Source of the DNA: Dyadobacter arcticus
GTDB taxonomy: Bacteria > Bacteroidota > Bacteroidia > Cytophagales > Spirosomataceae
DNA: 64,000 nucleotides
Assembly: GCF_011762185.1 (NCBI RefSeq)
Contig: NZ_JAASQJ010000001.1
Coordinates: 124,001 to 188,000, forward strand
Reading direction: 5' to 3'
Both the position numbers and the translations under genes were made by a program. Positions 9,204-16,528 of this stretch are shown one piece after another. Numbering within the stretch: position 1 is the first letter of the stretch; each line of letters opens with the position of its first letter. The notes under the pieces were generated by a model, which was not told where the DNA came from, did no database searches, and saw nothing but the letters and a program-made list of their open reading frames with translations.

Positions 9204-10433
9204 ATGAAAATTTTCACACAATTAGCCAGTGTCCTTTTTTTTACAGTGTTGATACTTTTGGGATGTACTAATGAAAATCCCACTCCCTCGAATGAAATTA
9301 ACCCAGTTGAAATACCTGCTGGAATAGCAGATAGAACAACGTCATTTGCTTTTAATTTTCTACACACTTTACAGCAAACCCAACCATCACAAGACAATCT
9401 TTTTGTTTCTCCGTTGAGTTTAAATATAGCATTGGGAATGTTGTTGAATGGAGCAGAAAAAGAAACCGCAGCTGAGATTTTGAAAACTCTTCAACTAGAA
9501 AGCATTTCAATATCTGATCTTAATAAAACTTACAATACACTTGTTAACGATTTACCCGTTGCCGATCCCAAAGTGAGTTTGGGTCTTGCAAATTCAATGT
9601 GGTATAAAAGCGGATTTGAGGTTGAAAAGGATTTCCAAAATATTCTTAAAACATCATTCAATTCTGACATAACAGGGTTACCATTTGACAATGCCGCCAA
9701 AGATAAAATCAACCGTTGGGCGAGTGACAAAACCAATGGAAAAATCAAGAAAGTGTTGGACGATATCGATCCAAACAAGGTAATGTTCCTATTGAATGCA
9801 CTTTATTTTAAGGGGGATTGGAAAGCAAAATTTGACGCGAAAATGACTGTTGATGCACCATTCAATCTGGAGAAAGGTGGCAGCAAAACAGTGAAAATGA
9901 TGAATGTTAAGTCGGTGTTCAGAGTGGCGAGTAATAATAAATATGACGCGGTACAACTTCCTTATTCCAATGGGCAATTTAGTATGACCTTACTAATACC
10001 GAAGGGAACGAACTCTATTGATCAGGTCTTGTCGAATTTCAGCGATGCCAGTTGGAAAGAGTTATCCAATGGAATGTATGAAAGAACAGTAAAAGTTGGT
10101 TTGCCTCGCTTCAAGCTGGATTATTCAATAAAACTTAATACAACCCTTGAAAGAATGGGGATTAAAAAAGTGTTTACGGATTCAGCAGAATTGGGCAAGA
10201 TTAACAAGACGGCTAATCTGGTTGTAGATTTTGTAAAGCAAGACACGTATCTGGGAATAGACGAACAGGGAACTGAGGCAGCTGCGGTAACTTCGATTGG
10301 ATTTGATGTAACATCTGTAAGCCCTGATGAGCCGAAGTTCGTATGTGACCGCCCATTTGGGTTGATAATTAGTGAAAGGACCTCAAATACAGTTCTCTTT
10401 ATTGGAAGAATAAAAAATCCGGATAGTAAATAA
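9204..10433 (+). CDS. Serpin-family protease inhibitor, lipoprotein
   Basis: 409 residues. A signal peptide with lipobox LILLGC (Cys21) predicts export and lipid anchoring. The serpin fold is clear: FVSPLSLNIALGMLLNGAEKETAAEI near the N-terminus, NALYFKGDWKAKFD in the middle, and the C-terminal FVCDRPFGLIISERTSNTVLFIGRIKNP. The reactive-loop hinge reads EQGTEAAAVTS, with Gly-Thr-Glu-Ala-Ala-Ala at P15-P10, which is typical of inhibitory serpins. Counting from the hinge puts P1-P1' near Thr-Ser in FDVTSVS, so the target protease cannot be named. TACATTTA, one base from a -7 consensus, ends 6 bp before the ATG. Two tandem hairpins follow the gene. Confidence 0.93.
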   Translation: MKIFTQLASVLFFTVLILLGCTNENPTPSNEINPVEIPAGIADRTTSFAFNFLHTLQQTQPSQDNLFVSPLSLNIALGMLLNGAEKETAAEILKTLQLESISISDLNKTYNTLVNDLPVADPKVSLGLANSMWYKSGFEVEKDFQNILKTSFNSDITGLPFDNAAKDKINRWASDKTNGKIKKVLDDIDPNKVMFLLNALYFKGDWKAKFDAKMTVDAPFNLEKGGSKTVKMMNVKSVFRVASNNKYDAVQLPYSNGQFSMTLLIPKGTNSIDQVLSNFSDASWKELSNGMYERTVKVGLPRFKLDYSIKLNTTLERMGIKKVFTDSAELGKINKTANLVVDFVKQDTYLGIDEQGTEAAAVTSIGFDVTSVSPDEPKFVCDRPFGLIISERTSNTVLFIGRIKNPDSK

Positions 10434-10467
10434 ATCATCTGTTAGCCATTAAAAACATTTAAGATAA

Positions 10468-10491
10468 AAAATGCCGGATTTCCGGCATTTT
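10468..10491 (+). terminator. Terminator after the serpin gene
   Basis: AAAATGCCGG pairs perfectly with CCGGCATTTT across ATTT. A longer reading of the next ORF would begin inside this hairpin, which argues against that upstream start. Confidence 0.85.
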
Positions 10492-10502
10492 CGGGGTGCG
10501 TT

Positions 10503-10540
10503 ATCGTCCGGAGGCTTTGCTTTCGGACGATTTTGTTTTG
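10503..10540 (+). terminator. Second hairpin with T-rich tail
   Basis: ATCGTCCG pairs with CGGACGAT across a 13-nt loop and is followed by TTTGTTTTG. It lies 11 bp after the first terminator and may back it up. Confidence 0.6.
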
Positions 10541-10623
10541 ATTTACAACCAATTAAAAAGTTGCAGTGTCCATGTGTTTTTAAAGTCGTCAATGACTTTT
10601 ACTCAACCCATAACTTCAAAAAC

Positions 10624-11925
10624 ATGAATCCTAAACTTTTACATTTAATTCTTTTTATAGCGGCAGTCACGCTATGGTCCTGCAACGATCAATGTAAAGA
10701 ATCCCGTGTAGTGCGCCGGTTTAGCAACGTTACACATTCTCTGATGGAGCTGCGCACAAAGGTCAAGTCTGAATCTCCCCGCGGGTTGGAAAAGCCTGGA
10801 AAAATGTACGTTAAAGGCAATTACCTTTATGTCAATGAAATTAAAAAGGGAATTCACATTATCGATAATAGTAATCCCTCGTCTCCCAAATTTGTTTCCT
10901 TTATCAATATTCCAGGAAACGGCGATATCGCAGTCCGGGATAATGTTCTTTATGCGGATAGTTTTTCAGATCTCGTCGCAATCGATATCAGTAATCCGGC
11001 CGAAGCAAAGGAAATTGAAAGGGTAAAAAATGTTTTTAAAAATGGCCTTTTTGATGGCGGCTTATGGAATTTGAATGAATCAATCGGCTCGATAAATGAT
11101 CAAAATGTAGAATACGTTACGGAAACAGTTACTGTTAATTGCGAAGAAAATGTATCCCCGAATTTTTGGTGGAGCGGAGGCTGGGCAATCGCCGATAGGG
11201 CATCTTTAAGTAATTCCAGCGGCTCAGCTGCCTCTCCACAATCATCTGGAAATTCCAATGGACAGGCCGGATCAATGTCCCGTTTCGCACTTCATCAACA
11301 ATTTTTATACACAGTTAGCCAAAACCAGCTTCATTTATTTAATATCTCCAAACCATCCAAACCAGTAGATTTCGCTATGGTTGACATTGGTTGGGGAATT
11401 GAGACCATATTTCCTTACGAAAACAAATTGTTCATTGGATCGTCTACGGGAATGTTTATTTATGAAAATAGCGATCCTGCTCAACCAAAACAGCTCTCAA
11501 CATTTCAGCATGGCCGCGCGTGTGACCCGGTCGTGGTGCATGAAGACATTGCGTATGTTACCCTACGTACAGGAAATGCCTGTGCAGGTTCGCAAAATCA
11601 ATTGGATTTGGTGGATGTCAGCAATGCCTCATCTCCTCAATTGATCAAGAGCTATCAGATGGAAAATCCCCATGGATTGAGCCTTGATTTCCCAACATTG
11701 TATTTATGTGAAGGGGAGCATGGCTTAAAATTGTTTGATGTAAAGGACAAATTTGGAGTTGACAAACATCAACTGGCACATTTCAAGAATATGGATGCTT
11801 ATGATGTGATATCGCTTGGCAAGACCTTATTGCTGATCGGAAAAGATGGGTTTTATCAATACGATTCTTCCAATCCGCTTGATCTGAAATTGATCAGCAA
11901 AATTCCCGTAGGGAAAGCCATCTGA
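10624..11925 (+). CDS. LVIVD-repeat beta-propeller lipoprotein
   Basis: 433 residues from the ATG at 10624, which gives a signal peptide ending in WSC (Cys20). Earlier in-frame codons would run through the serpin terminator. Repeats of the LVIVD type are visible: GNYLYVNEIKKGIHIIDNSNPSSP, DNVLYADSFSDLVAIDISNPAE and GNACAGSQNQLDLVDVSNASSP. This family is predicted to fold as a cell-surface or secreted propeller. A Ser/Asn/Gly-rich insert (about residues 195-225) follows a Trp-rich patch. It is first of three closely packed genes for exported proteins. Ligand and role are unknown. Confidence 0.85.
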   Translation: MNPKLLHLILFIAAVTLWSCNDQCKESRVVRRFSNVTHSLMELRTKVKSESPRGLEKPGKMYVKGNYLYVNEIKKGIHIIDNSNPSSPKFVSFINIPGNGDIAVRDNVLYADSFSDLVAIDISNPAEAKEIERVKNVFKNGLFDGGLWNLNESIGSINDQNVEYVTETVTVNCEENVSPNFWWSGGWAIADRASLSNSSGSAASPQSSGNSNGQAGSMSRFALHQQFLYTVSQNQLHLFNISKPSKPVDFAMVDIGWGIETIFPYENKLFIGSSTGMFIYENSDPAQPKQLSTFQHGRACDPVVVHEDIAYVTLRTGNACAGSQNQLDLVDVSNASSPQLIKSYQMENPHGLSLDFPTLYLCEGEHGLKLFDVKDKFGVDKHQLAHFKNMDAYDVISLGKTLLLIGKDGFYQYDSSNPLDLKLISKIPVGKAI

Positions 11926-11926
11926 G

Positions 11927-12505
11927 ATGAAAACAACATTATACATCTTATTCACATTGCTTTTGCTGACATATAATGCAAACGCTCAAAATCCAAACAC
12001 TAAAAAATATGTGAACCATACTGAGTTTGGTGGACTGTTTGGACGTGTAAAATACCTAAATCAATACAACGGCAACCAGGAGCAAGTTGACAATAAGCTC
12101 AACTTGACAGTTCAGACTTTTAACGGAATCCAGATCAACAAACGATTGATAACTGGTGTTACCGTTGGTATGGATTGGTATCGGGCCGCATTGCTCAATC
12201 CAATTGCAGCAGGATTGCGTTACGACCTTACCAGGAAAGGCAATGTGAAGGTTTTCGGCACATTGGATGCGGGCTACGCCTTTGCCTGGTTTCATGACGA
12301 TGCCGAGGGCTACGATACCCGGGGCGGCGTTATGGTAAATCCAGGTTTAGGACTAAGAATCGGAAAAGATGCGGGTTTCACATTGGCCTTAACTTATAAA
12401 AGACAGGAAGCTCAGGTCGACAAACCACCCTTTTCGGATCAAACGGAGCGTTCTGAACAGAGGGTCTATAATCGTTTGGCAATGAGGTTGGGAATAAGCT
12501 TTTGA
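11927..12505 (+). CDS. Predicted outer-membrane beta-barrel protein
   Basis: 192 residues with a signal peptide cleaved at about ANA-QNPN (residue 20). The rest alternates hydrophobic and polar residues as amphipathic strands (GLRYDLTRKGNVKVFGTLDAGYAFAWFHDD, GGVMVNPGLGLRIGKDAGFTLALTYKR) and ends in LAMRLGISF, a terminal Phe typical of small outer-membrane barrels. The ATG follows the LVIVD stop by one base, which implies translational coupling. No named family was recognised. Confidence 0.7.
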   Translation: MKTTLYILFTLLLLTYNANAQNPNTKKYVNHTEFGGLFGRVKYLNQYNGNQEQVDNKLNLTVQTFNGIQINKRLITGVTVGMDWYRAALLNPIAAGLRYDLTRKGNVKVFGTLDAGYAFAWFHDDAEGYDTRGGVMVNPGLGLRIGKDAGFTLALTYKRQEAQVDKPPFSDQTERSEQRVYNRLAMRLGISF

Positions 12506-12509
12506 TGCT

Positions 12510-12977
12510 ATGAAGAAAGTCTGTTATTATACTTTCATTTTATTCGTAGGATGCTTTGCATTTCAATGCACCAATGAAGAGGCGGCCCGCCTCTGTTGCG
12601 GCCCGCCACCCTGCTCGGAGAAAAATACATTAACAGGTACCTGGCGTTTGACAGCATTTGAAAACATAACAACAGGTGCACTGGACGCAGATCCGGACCC
12701 GGATGGCAGAGGCGTCGTTTTTACTTTAAAGGACGATACAAGAGCGGGAACGATTGAGGGGCATACCGTTGCCAATCAGGTTTATGGCGCTTACACGTTG
12801 ATATCCGGCTGTACAATCGAAATTAAAAGCTTTGGAGGCTCAAAGGTTGGTGAACCCAAATGGAGTGGCAAGGCTTGGCTGGCTTCATCCCAAGGTACCT
12901 ATAGCGTTCAAGGAGAAACGCTGAAGATTACCTTCAAAAATGCTTTGGAAAGTATGGTATTTAAGAAATCGAAGTAA
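12510..12977 (+). CDS. Secreted lipocalin/META-like hypothetical lipoprotein
   Basis: 155 residues with an N-terminal hydrophobic segment and Cys at about position 20 (AFQC, a weak lipobox). Several further cysteines follow (RLCCGPPPCSEK). The pattern LTGTWRLTAFENI ... VVFTLKDD ... GAYTLISGCTIEIKSFGG ... WSGKAWLASSQGTYSVQGETLKITF resembles the META or lipocalin-like one-domain barrels common in Bacteroidota. It starts 4 bp after the preceding stop, as the third gene of the operon. Its last 17 bp overlap the convergent glycosyltransferase. Confidence 0.65.
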   Translation: MKKVCYYTFILFVGCFAFQCTNEEAARLCCGPPPCSEKNTLTGTWRLTAFENITTGALDADPDPDGRGVVFTLKDDTRAGTIEGHTVANQVYGAYTLISGCTIEIKSFGGSKVGEPKWSGKAWLASSQGTYSVQGETLKITFKNALESMVFKKSK

Positions 12978-14124
12978 GGTCCTTTTGATCAGTCTTAACG
13001 CTCTCAGGATTTGTGACCGAACGACTGTTGAGATTATACTTTCGACCTAAATCATCAATTTCATTAATAAAAATGAACCGCCCGTGTTTATACCAGGACC
13101 TAAATTTCTCGGACTGATCAACATGCCTGGGCAGATAATCCAACAAAACGGAGAGGTCGAACGATTTGGAAGTAATGCCTGCTCCTGAAATTACCCCATC
13201 GATGGCATTGCATTCCTGTTCAAAATGATTTGGAACGGGAACCATCATAACCGGCTTCCCAAGATACATTGCCTCACAAACTGACTCAAAACCAGCGGTT
13301 GTGACCAAAGCCTCGCAACCAGCAAGCATTTCCAGATACTTTCGGCCATTGATCCGGTGGAACGTCAGGGTTTCATCAAATATAAATTCCTCAGAAGCGT
13401 CCGGATTATCCCAAAAGCAATGGATAGGGGTTTCAGGATTCGCCAGGTGCCAATGTATAATTTGATGACTCAGACTGTGATGCGTCATGTAAACCAGAAA
13501 GTAGTTTCCTTTCTTGGGAACAAGATTTACAACTTCCTGACGTAAAAGCGGCGGGACAACGCTTACTCCAAATTTCTCTTCATTTTGAATTTCCCGGAAG
13601 GACAATGCCAGTCGCTTTGCCGAGAGCCATGATGTAGACCTGGAATTTAGGTTGATCAGTAATTGATTAAATCGGCTTTTTTCCGGAAAAACGAATTTGG
13701 GATGCAGTAAGAGATACTGGTGTGCAACACACACCATCGGAATTTTTGACCTGTACATCACATTATACAAGCCTCCGTATGTTTCGTAAAAACTGATGAT
13801 AAGATCAGGCTTAATTTGCTCAATGCACTGGTGAATGTGACGCAGGCTTCGCAGGTATTTAGGTAAATTGGATATATGGGTAAAGACTGTTTTTTGCAGG
13901 TTCATCCCGCCATTTTGCGCATTGTAGATAATGTTAGGCGCATCAATTTGAATGACGGGTGCCAAAATTTGTTCCTCAAAAAATGCGGGAATTATCCGTC
14001 CGGGCGAAGATCCTACCATCGAAGCCACAATATCATGACCTGCCGATCGTAAAATTTGCCCCAGCGAGATAGCTTGGGTAAGATGCCCGCGGCCTTCTCC
14101 CTGTACCATAAATAGAATTCGCAT
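12961..14124 (-). CDS. Glycosyltransferase of the MurG/UGT-like GT-B type
   Basis: 387 residues from the ATG at 14124, one base after the stop of the upstream gene; an extension by 20 residues would overlap that gene. The N-terminal MRILFMVQGEGRGHLTQAISLGQIL is a glycine-rich nucleotide-fold start. The C-terminal donor-site block ALVTTAGFESVCEAMYLGKPVMMVPVPNHFEQECNA is typical of GT1/GT28-like enzymes. It is coupled to a UDP-diacylglucosamine hydrolase-like gene, which suggests work on a lipid or glycolipid. The substrate is not evident. Its 3' end overlaps the convergent lipoprotein gene by 17 bp. Confidence 0.8.
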   Translation of the reverse strand: MRILFMVQGEGRGHLTQAISLGQILRSAGHDIVASMVGSSPGRIIPAFFEEQILAPVIQIDAPNIIYNAQNGGMNLQKTVFTHISNLPKYLRSLRHIHQCIEQIKPDLIISFYETYGGLYNVMYRSKIPMVCVAHQYLLLHPKFVFPEKSRFNQLLINLNSRSTSWLSAKRLALSFREIQNEEKFGVSVVPPLLRQEVVNLVPKKGNYFLVYMTHHSLSHQIIHWHLANPETPIHCFWDNPDASEEFIFDETLTFHRINGRKYLEMLAGCEALVTTAGFESVCEAMYLGKPVMMVPVPNHFEQECNAIDGVISGAGITSKSFDLSVLLDYLPRHVDQSEKFRSWYKHGRFIFINEIDDLGRKYNLNSRSVTNPESVKTDQKDLTSIS

Positions 14125-14125
14125 A

Positions 14126-14992
14126 TTACAGGTAGCGTTGGTTTCTCCCGGTCGGAAAGCCGGTAAATGCAACTTGCTTGTCAATTACAGGGAAGCCTTC
14201 CACTTGCGTGGTGGCTTTGGCCTGTTTAAGGGATTTTTTGCCAAAAGCCTGCTGATCGTAATAAAGAAGACTCCAGTTTCCATCGAAATCTTCCACCAGC
14301 GCACTTAATGTTTCCACCCAATCTCCTGAATTCATGTAAACAACACCGTCGATTTCACGGATTGCCGGATGATGGATATGTCCGCAAATAACACCGTCGC
14401 AATTGCGGGATTTAGCTAGTTCAGTCAGCTTTTCTTCAAAATCCGTCATATAATTGACTGCCATTTTTACTGACTGCTTGATTTTTTGAGAAAGGGAATA
14501 ATAGGATAGGCCCCTCCATTCGCGGTATTTATTATAAAATTTATTGACCCATAAAAGGAATGTATAACCCATATCACCCAAATAAGCCAACCATTTCAAA
14601 TGCGTTGTTATTGAATCAAAAACATCTCCATGAGTTACATAGAATCGCCGGGAGCCAGAGTTGAGAATGTAGTCTTTGCGGATTTGAAAGTGCTTTCCAA
14701 GGCGAAGCGGGATGATCTGATCCAAAAAATCGTCGTGATTACCTCTGATATAAATCACTTTCGTTTTGTTCTCTTCAATCATTTTAAGAACCCGCTTGAA
14801 AAACATTGTATGCTTGCGCTTCCAAACTCCATACTTTTTCAGCTGCCAGGCGTCGATAATGTCGCCATTCAGAATAAGCTTTTTGCAAGAGTAACTTTTG
14901 AGAAAACTGGTTACCTCCTCTGCCTTGGAACCCCCGGCCCCTAAATGCAGATCAGAGATGATAATGGTGCGAAAGTGAGTTGTATCTCCCAT
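14126..14992 (-). CDS. UDP-2,3-diacylglucosamine diphosphatase-like metallophosphoesterase
   Basis: 288 residues of the calcineurin-type fold. The metal motifs are in order: DLHLG (about 14-18), GDIID (about 44-48), GNHDD (about 80-84), THGDVFD and CGHIHHPAI. This set is typical of LpxH-like hydrolases that cleave UDP-2,3-diacylglucosamine in lipid A synthesis, but several paralogs of other or unknown function share it. The central region with WRGLSYYSLSQKIKQSVKMAVNYM fits the LpxH-like lid. It is followed immediately by a GT-B glycosyltransferase. Confidence 0.8.
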   Translation of the reverse strand: MGDTTHFRTIIISDLHLGAGGSKAEEVTSFLKSYSCKKLILNGDIIDAWQLKKYGVWKRKHTMFFKRVLKMIEENKTKVIYIRGNHDDFLDQIIPLRLGKHFQIRKDYILNSGSRRFYVTHGDVFDSITTHLKWLAYLGDMGYTFLLWVNKFYNKYREWRGLSYYSLSQKIKQSVKMAVNYMTDFEEKLTELAKSRNCDGVICGHIHHPAIREIDGVVYMNSGDWVETLSALVEDFDGNWSLLYYDQQAFGKKSLKQAKATTQVEGFPVIDKQVAFTGFPTGRNQRYL

Positions 14993-15139
14993 GTTACAAA
15001 TTTTCTCATTTCTTATTACCTGGATGTTATTCGCAGATTATCAATAGGTTAAGATTTGTCTAAAAACTAGTTCTACTAAAATTTATGCTCTTTGTTGCAT
15101 GGTAACTATGAGTTAATAAAGAAAAATGAAGACATGATT

Positions 15140-15147
15140 TATATTTG
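15140..15147 (+). promoter_or_regulatory. -7 promoter element of a gutted gene
   Basis: TATATTTG matches TAnnTTTG exactly and lies 18 bp before an ATG that opens a truncated signal-peptide-like reading frame. No clear -33 element was found. Confidence 0.45.
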
Positions 15148-15165
15148 CTTAAATCAAGCAATCAA

Positions 15166-15307
15166 ATGATGAGAATTTTTATCCTATTCATGTGTGCTCG
15201 GTAGGTGAAGTAACTATGCCTGGGATGTAGACGGTACACAACGAGTTGAGGCAGGAGATGGCTATTGGAAGGCCATTGACGTCCCAATCAATTTTCAGTT
15301 GAACTGA
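15166..15307 (+). pseudogene. Remnant of a small secreted-protein gene
   Basis: ATG ATG at 15166 reads a short hydrophobic start (MMRIFILFMCAR) that hits a stop after 12 codons. In another frame, codons 15212-15304 read about 31 residues (NYAWDVDGTQRVEAGDGY, then WKAIDVPINFQLN) ending at TGA 15305-15307. The tail looks like genuine protein sequence with a balanced composition and is followed by a strong terminator. The simplest reading is a gene that lost its middle and its frame. The 438-bp spacer 14993-15431 otherwise holds only this unit's promoter and terminator. The family of the tail was not recognised. Confidence 0.55.
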
Positions 15308-15324
15308 TAAAACCACTTATCCTG

Positions 15325-15359
15325 TCCCAAAGCCAGTCACTGGTTTTGGGATTTTTTTT
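15325..15359 (+). terminator. Strong terminator after the gene remnant
   Basis: TCCCAAAGCCAG pairs with CTGGTTTTGGGA across TCA and is followed by eight T. It shows that the region upstream was, or is, a transcription unit. Confidence 0.85.
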
Positions 15360-15431
15360 GTCTAATTTTTCTTTGAATGTGATTTTGATTTAATAATATT
15401 GTAATATCATTTTACTATCACAATCCAAACT

Positions 15432-16295
15432 ATGAATGAAAAAGAATTACGTTCGATCTCAGGCTATTTACTCTTTGCAATCGGCCTGATTATGCTATTT
15501 GGTGGCGTCATTTATGTCGTAAGAACAGGTAACCTACTGGAAGGCGTTTTGATTTCCGTTATCGGTTTTGTCCTGTTGATCGGGCTAACCGTTATCAATC
15601 CCAATGAAGCGGTTGTGACCACTTTCTTTGGGGATTACATGGGTACGATGAAGCAAAGGGGTTTACGCTGGGTTAACCCATTGTTTCGCAGAAAAAAGAT
15701 AAGTCTTCGTGCCCGTAACTTGAACGGACAAAAATTGAAGGTTAACGACAAGCTTGGTAACCCTATCGAAATCGCTACTGTCGTCGTGTGGCGGGTTGGT
15801 GATACCGCAAAGTCGTCGTTTGAAGTAGATGATTACGTGAGATATGTAGAAATCCAGTCGGAAGCGGCGGTAAGGCATTTGGCTGGAATCTATGCTTACG
15901 ATACCATGGAGGATGAAGATCTGAAAATTCAGGAAGTTACATTGAGGGACGGCAGCGGAAAAATCAACGAAATGCTGGAAGGCGAATTAACCGAACGCCT
16001 AAGCCGAGCGGGAATTGACGTTCTGGAAGCAAGAATAAGCCATTTGGCCTATGCGCCTGAAATCGCAGGCGCAATGCTTCAGAGACAGCAAGCATCGGCT
16101 GTGGTTGCTGCCCGCCGTCAGATCGTGAATGGTGCAGTTGGGATGGTGGAAATGGCATTGGCCATGTTGTCTGAAAAAGGAATTGTTAATCTGGACGAAG
16201 AACGCAAAGCTGCGATGGTGAGTAACTTGCTGGTGGTGCTATGTGGTGAAAAAGCGGCCACACCAATTTTGAACGCAGGTACCTTATATCCTTGA
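15432..16295 (+). CDS. SPFH/Band 7 domain membrane protein
   Basis: 287 residues. Two N-terminal hydrophobic helices (about 10-30 and 33-53) are followed by an SPFH/Band 7 domain: INPNEAVVTTFFGDYMGTMKQRGLRWVNP, then strands IEIATVVVWRV, then the helical LSRAGIDVLEARISHLAYAPEIAGAMLQRQQA. Such stomatin-like proteins form membrane-associated oligomers that organise microdomains. The following Arc-type gene starts one base after the stop, so the pair is almost certainly one operon. Confidence 0.88.
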   Translation: MNEKELRSISGYLLFAIGLIMLFGGVIYVVRTGNLLEGVLISVIGFVLLIGLTVINPNEAVVTTFFGDYMGTMKQRGLRWVNPLFRRKKISLRARNLNGQKLKVNDKLGNPIEIATVVVWRVGDTAKSSFEVDDYVRYVEIQSEAAVRHLAGIYAYDTMEDEDLKIQEVTLRDGSGKINEMLEGELTERLSRAGIDVLEARISHLAYAPEIAGAMLQRQQASAVVAARRQIVNGAVGMVEMALAMLSEKGIVNLDEERKAAMVSNLLVVLCGEKAATPILNAGTLYP

Positions 16296-16296
16296 T

Positions 16297-16482
16297 ATGG
16301 CGGAGAAGAAAGCATTTGTTTTACGCATTAATCCTGATGTGCTCAAGGAACTGGAAGCCTGGGCACAGCAGGATTTTCGCAGTTTAAACGGTCAGATCGA
16401 ATATCTACTCGGCGAAGCACTGAAAAAGCAGAAACGTCAAAAGTCTAGTGGCGAAGGACGGGTAGATGAGAAGAATAATTAA
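16297..16482 (+). CDS. Arc-type ribbon-helix-helix DNA-binding protein
   Basis: A 61-residue protein. KKAFVLRINPDVLKELEAWAQQDFRSLNGQIEYLLGEALKK fits the ribbon-helix-helix pattern of Arc-like repressors: one beta strand, two helices, and the conserved S-x-N-x-x-I. The basic tail is short. It is coupled to the SPFH gene (one-base gap). It may regulate its own operon, as small RHH proteins often do; that is an inference. Confidence 0.8.
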   Translation: MAEKKAFVLRINPDVLKELEAWAQQDFRSLNGQIEYLLGEALKKQKRQKSSGEGRVDEKNN

Positions 16483-16528
16483 GGCGTTAAATTTGCCTAA
16501 CCATAATTGTTGTACCAATTTTTATTTC

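Noticed and set aside
10471..10623. N-terminal extension of the LVIVD lipoprotein
   Set aside because: It would begin inside the serpin terminator and would hide the signal peptide that starts at 10624.
14125..14184. Extension of the GT-B glycosyltransferase by 20 residues
   Set aside because: It overlaps the upstream metallophosphoesterase; the ATG at 14124 directly follows that stop and begins the conserved fold.
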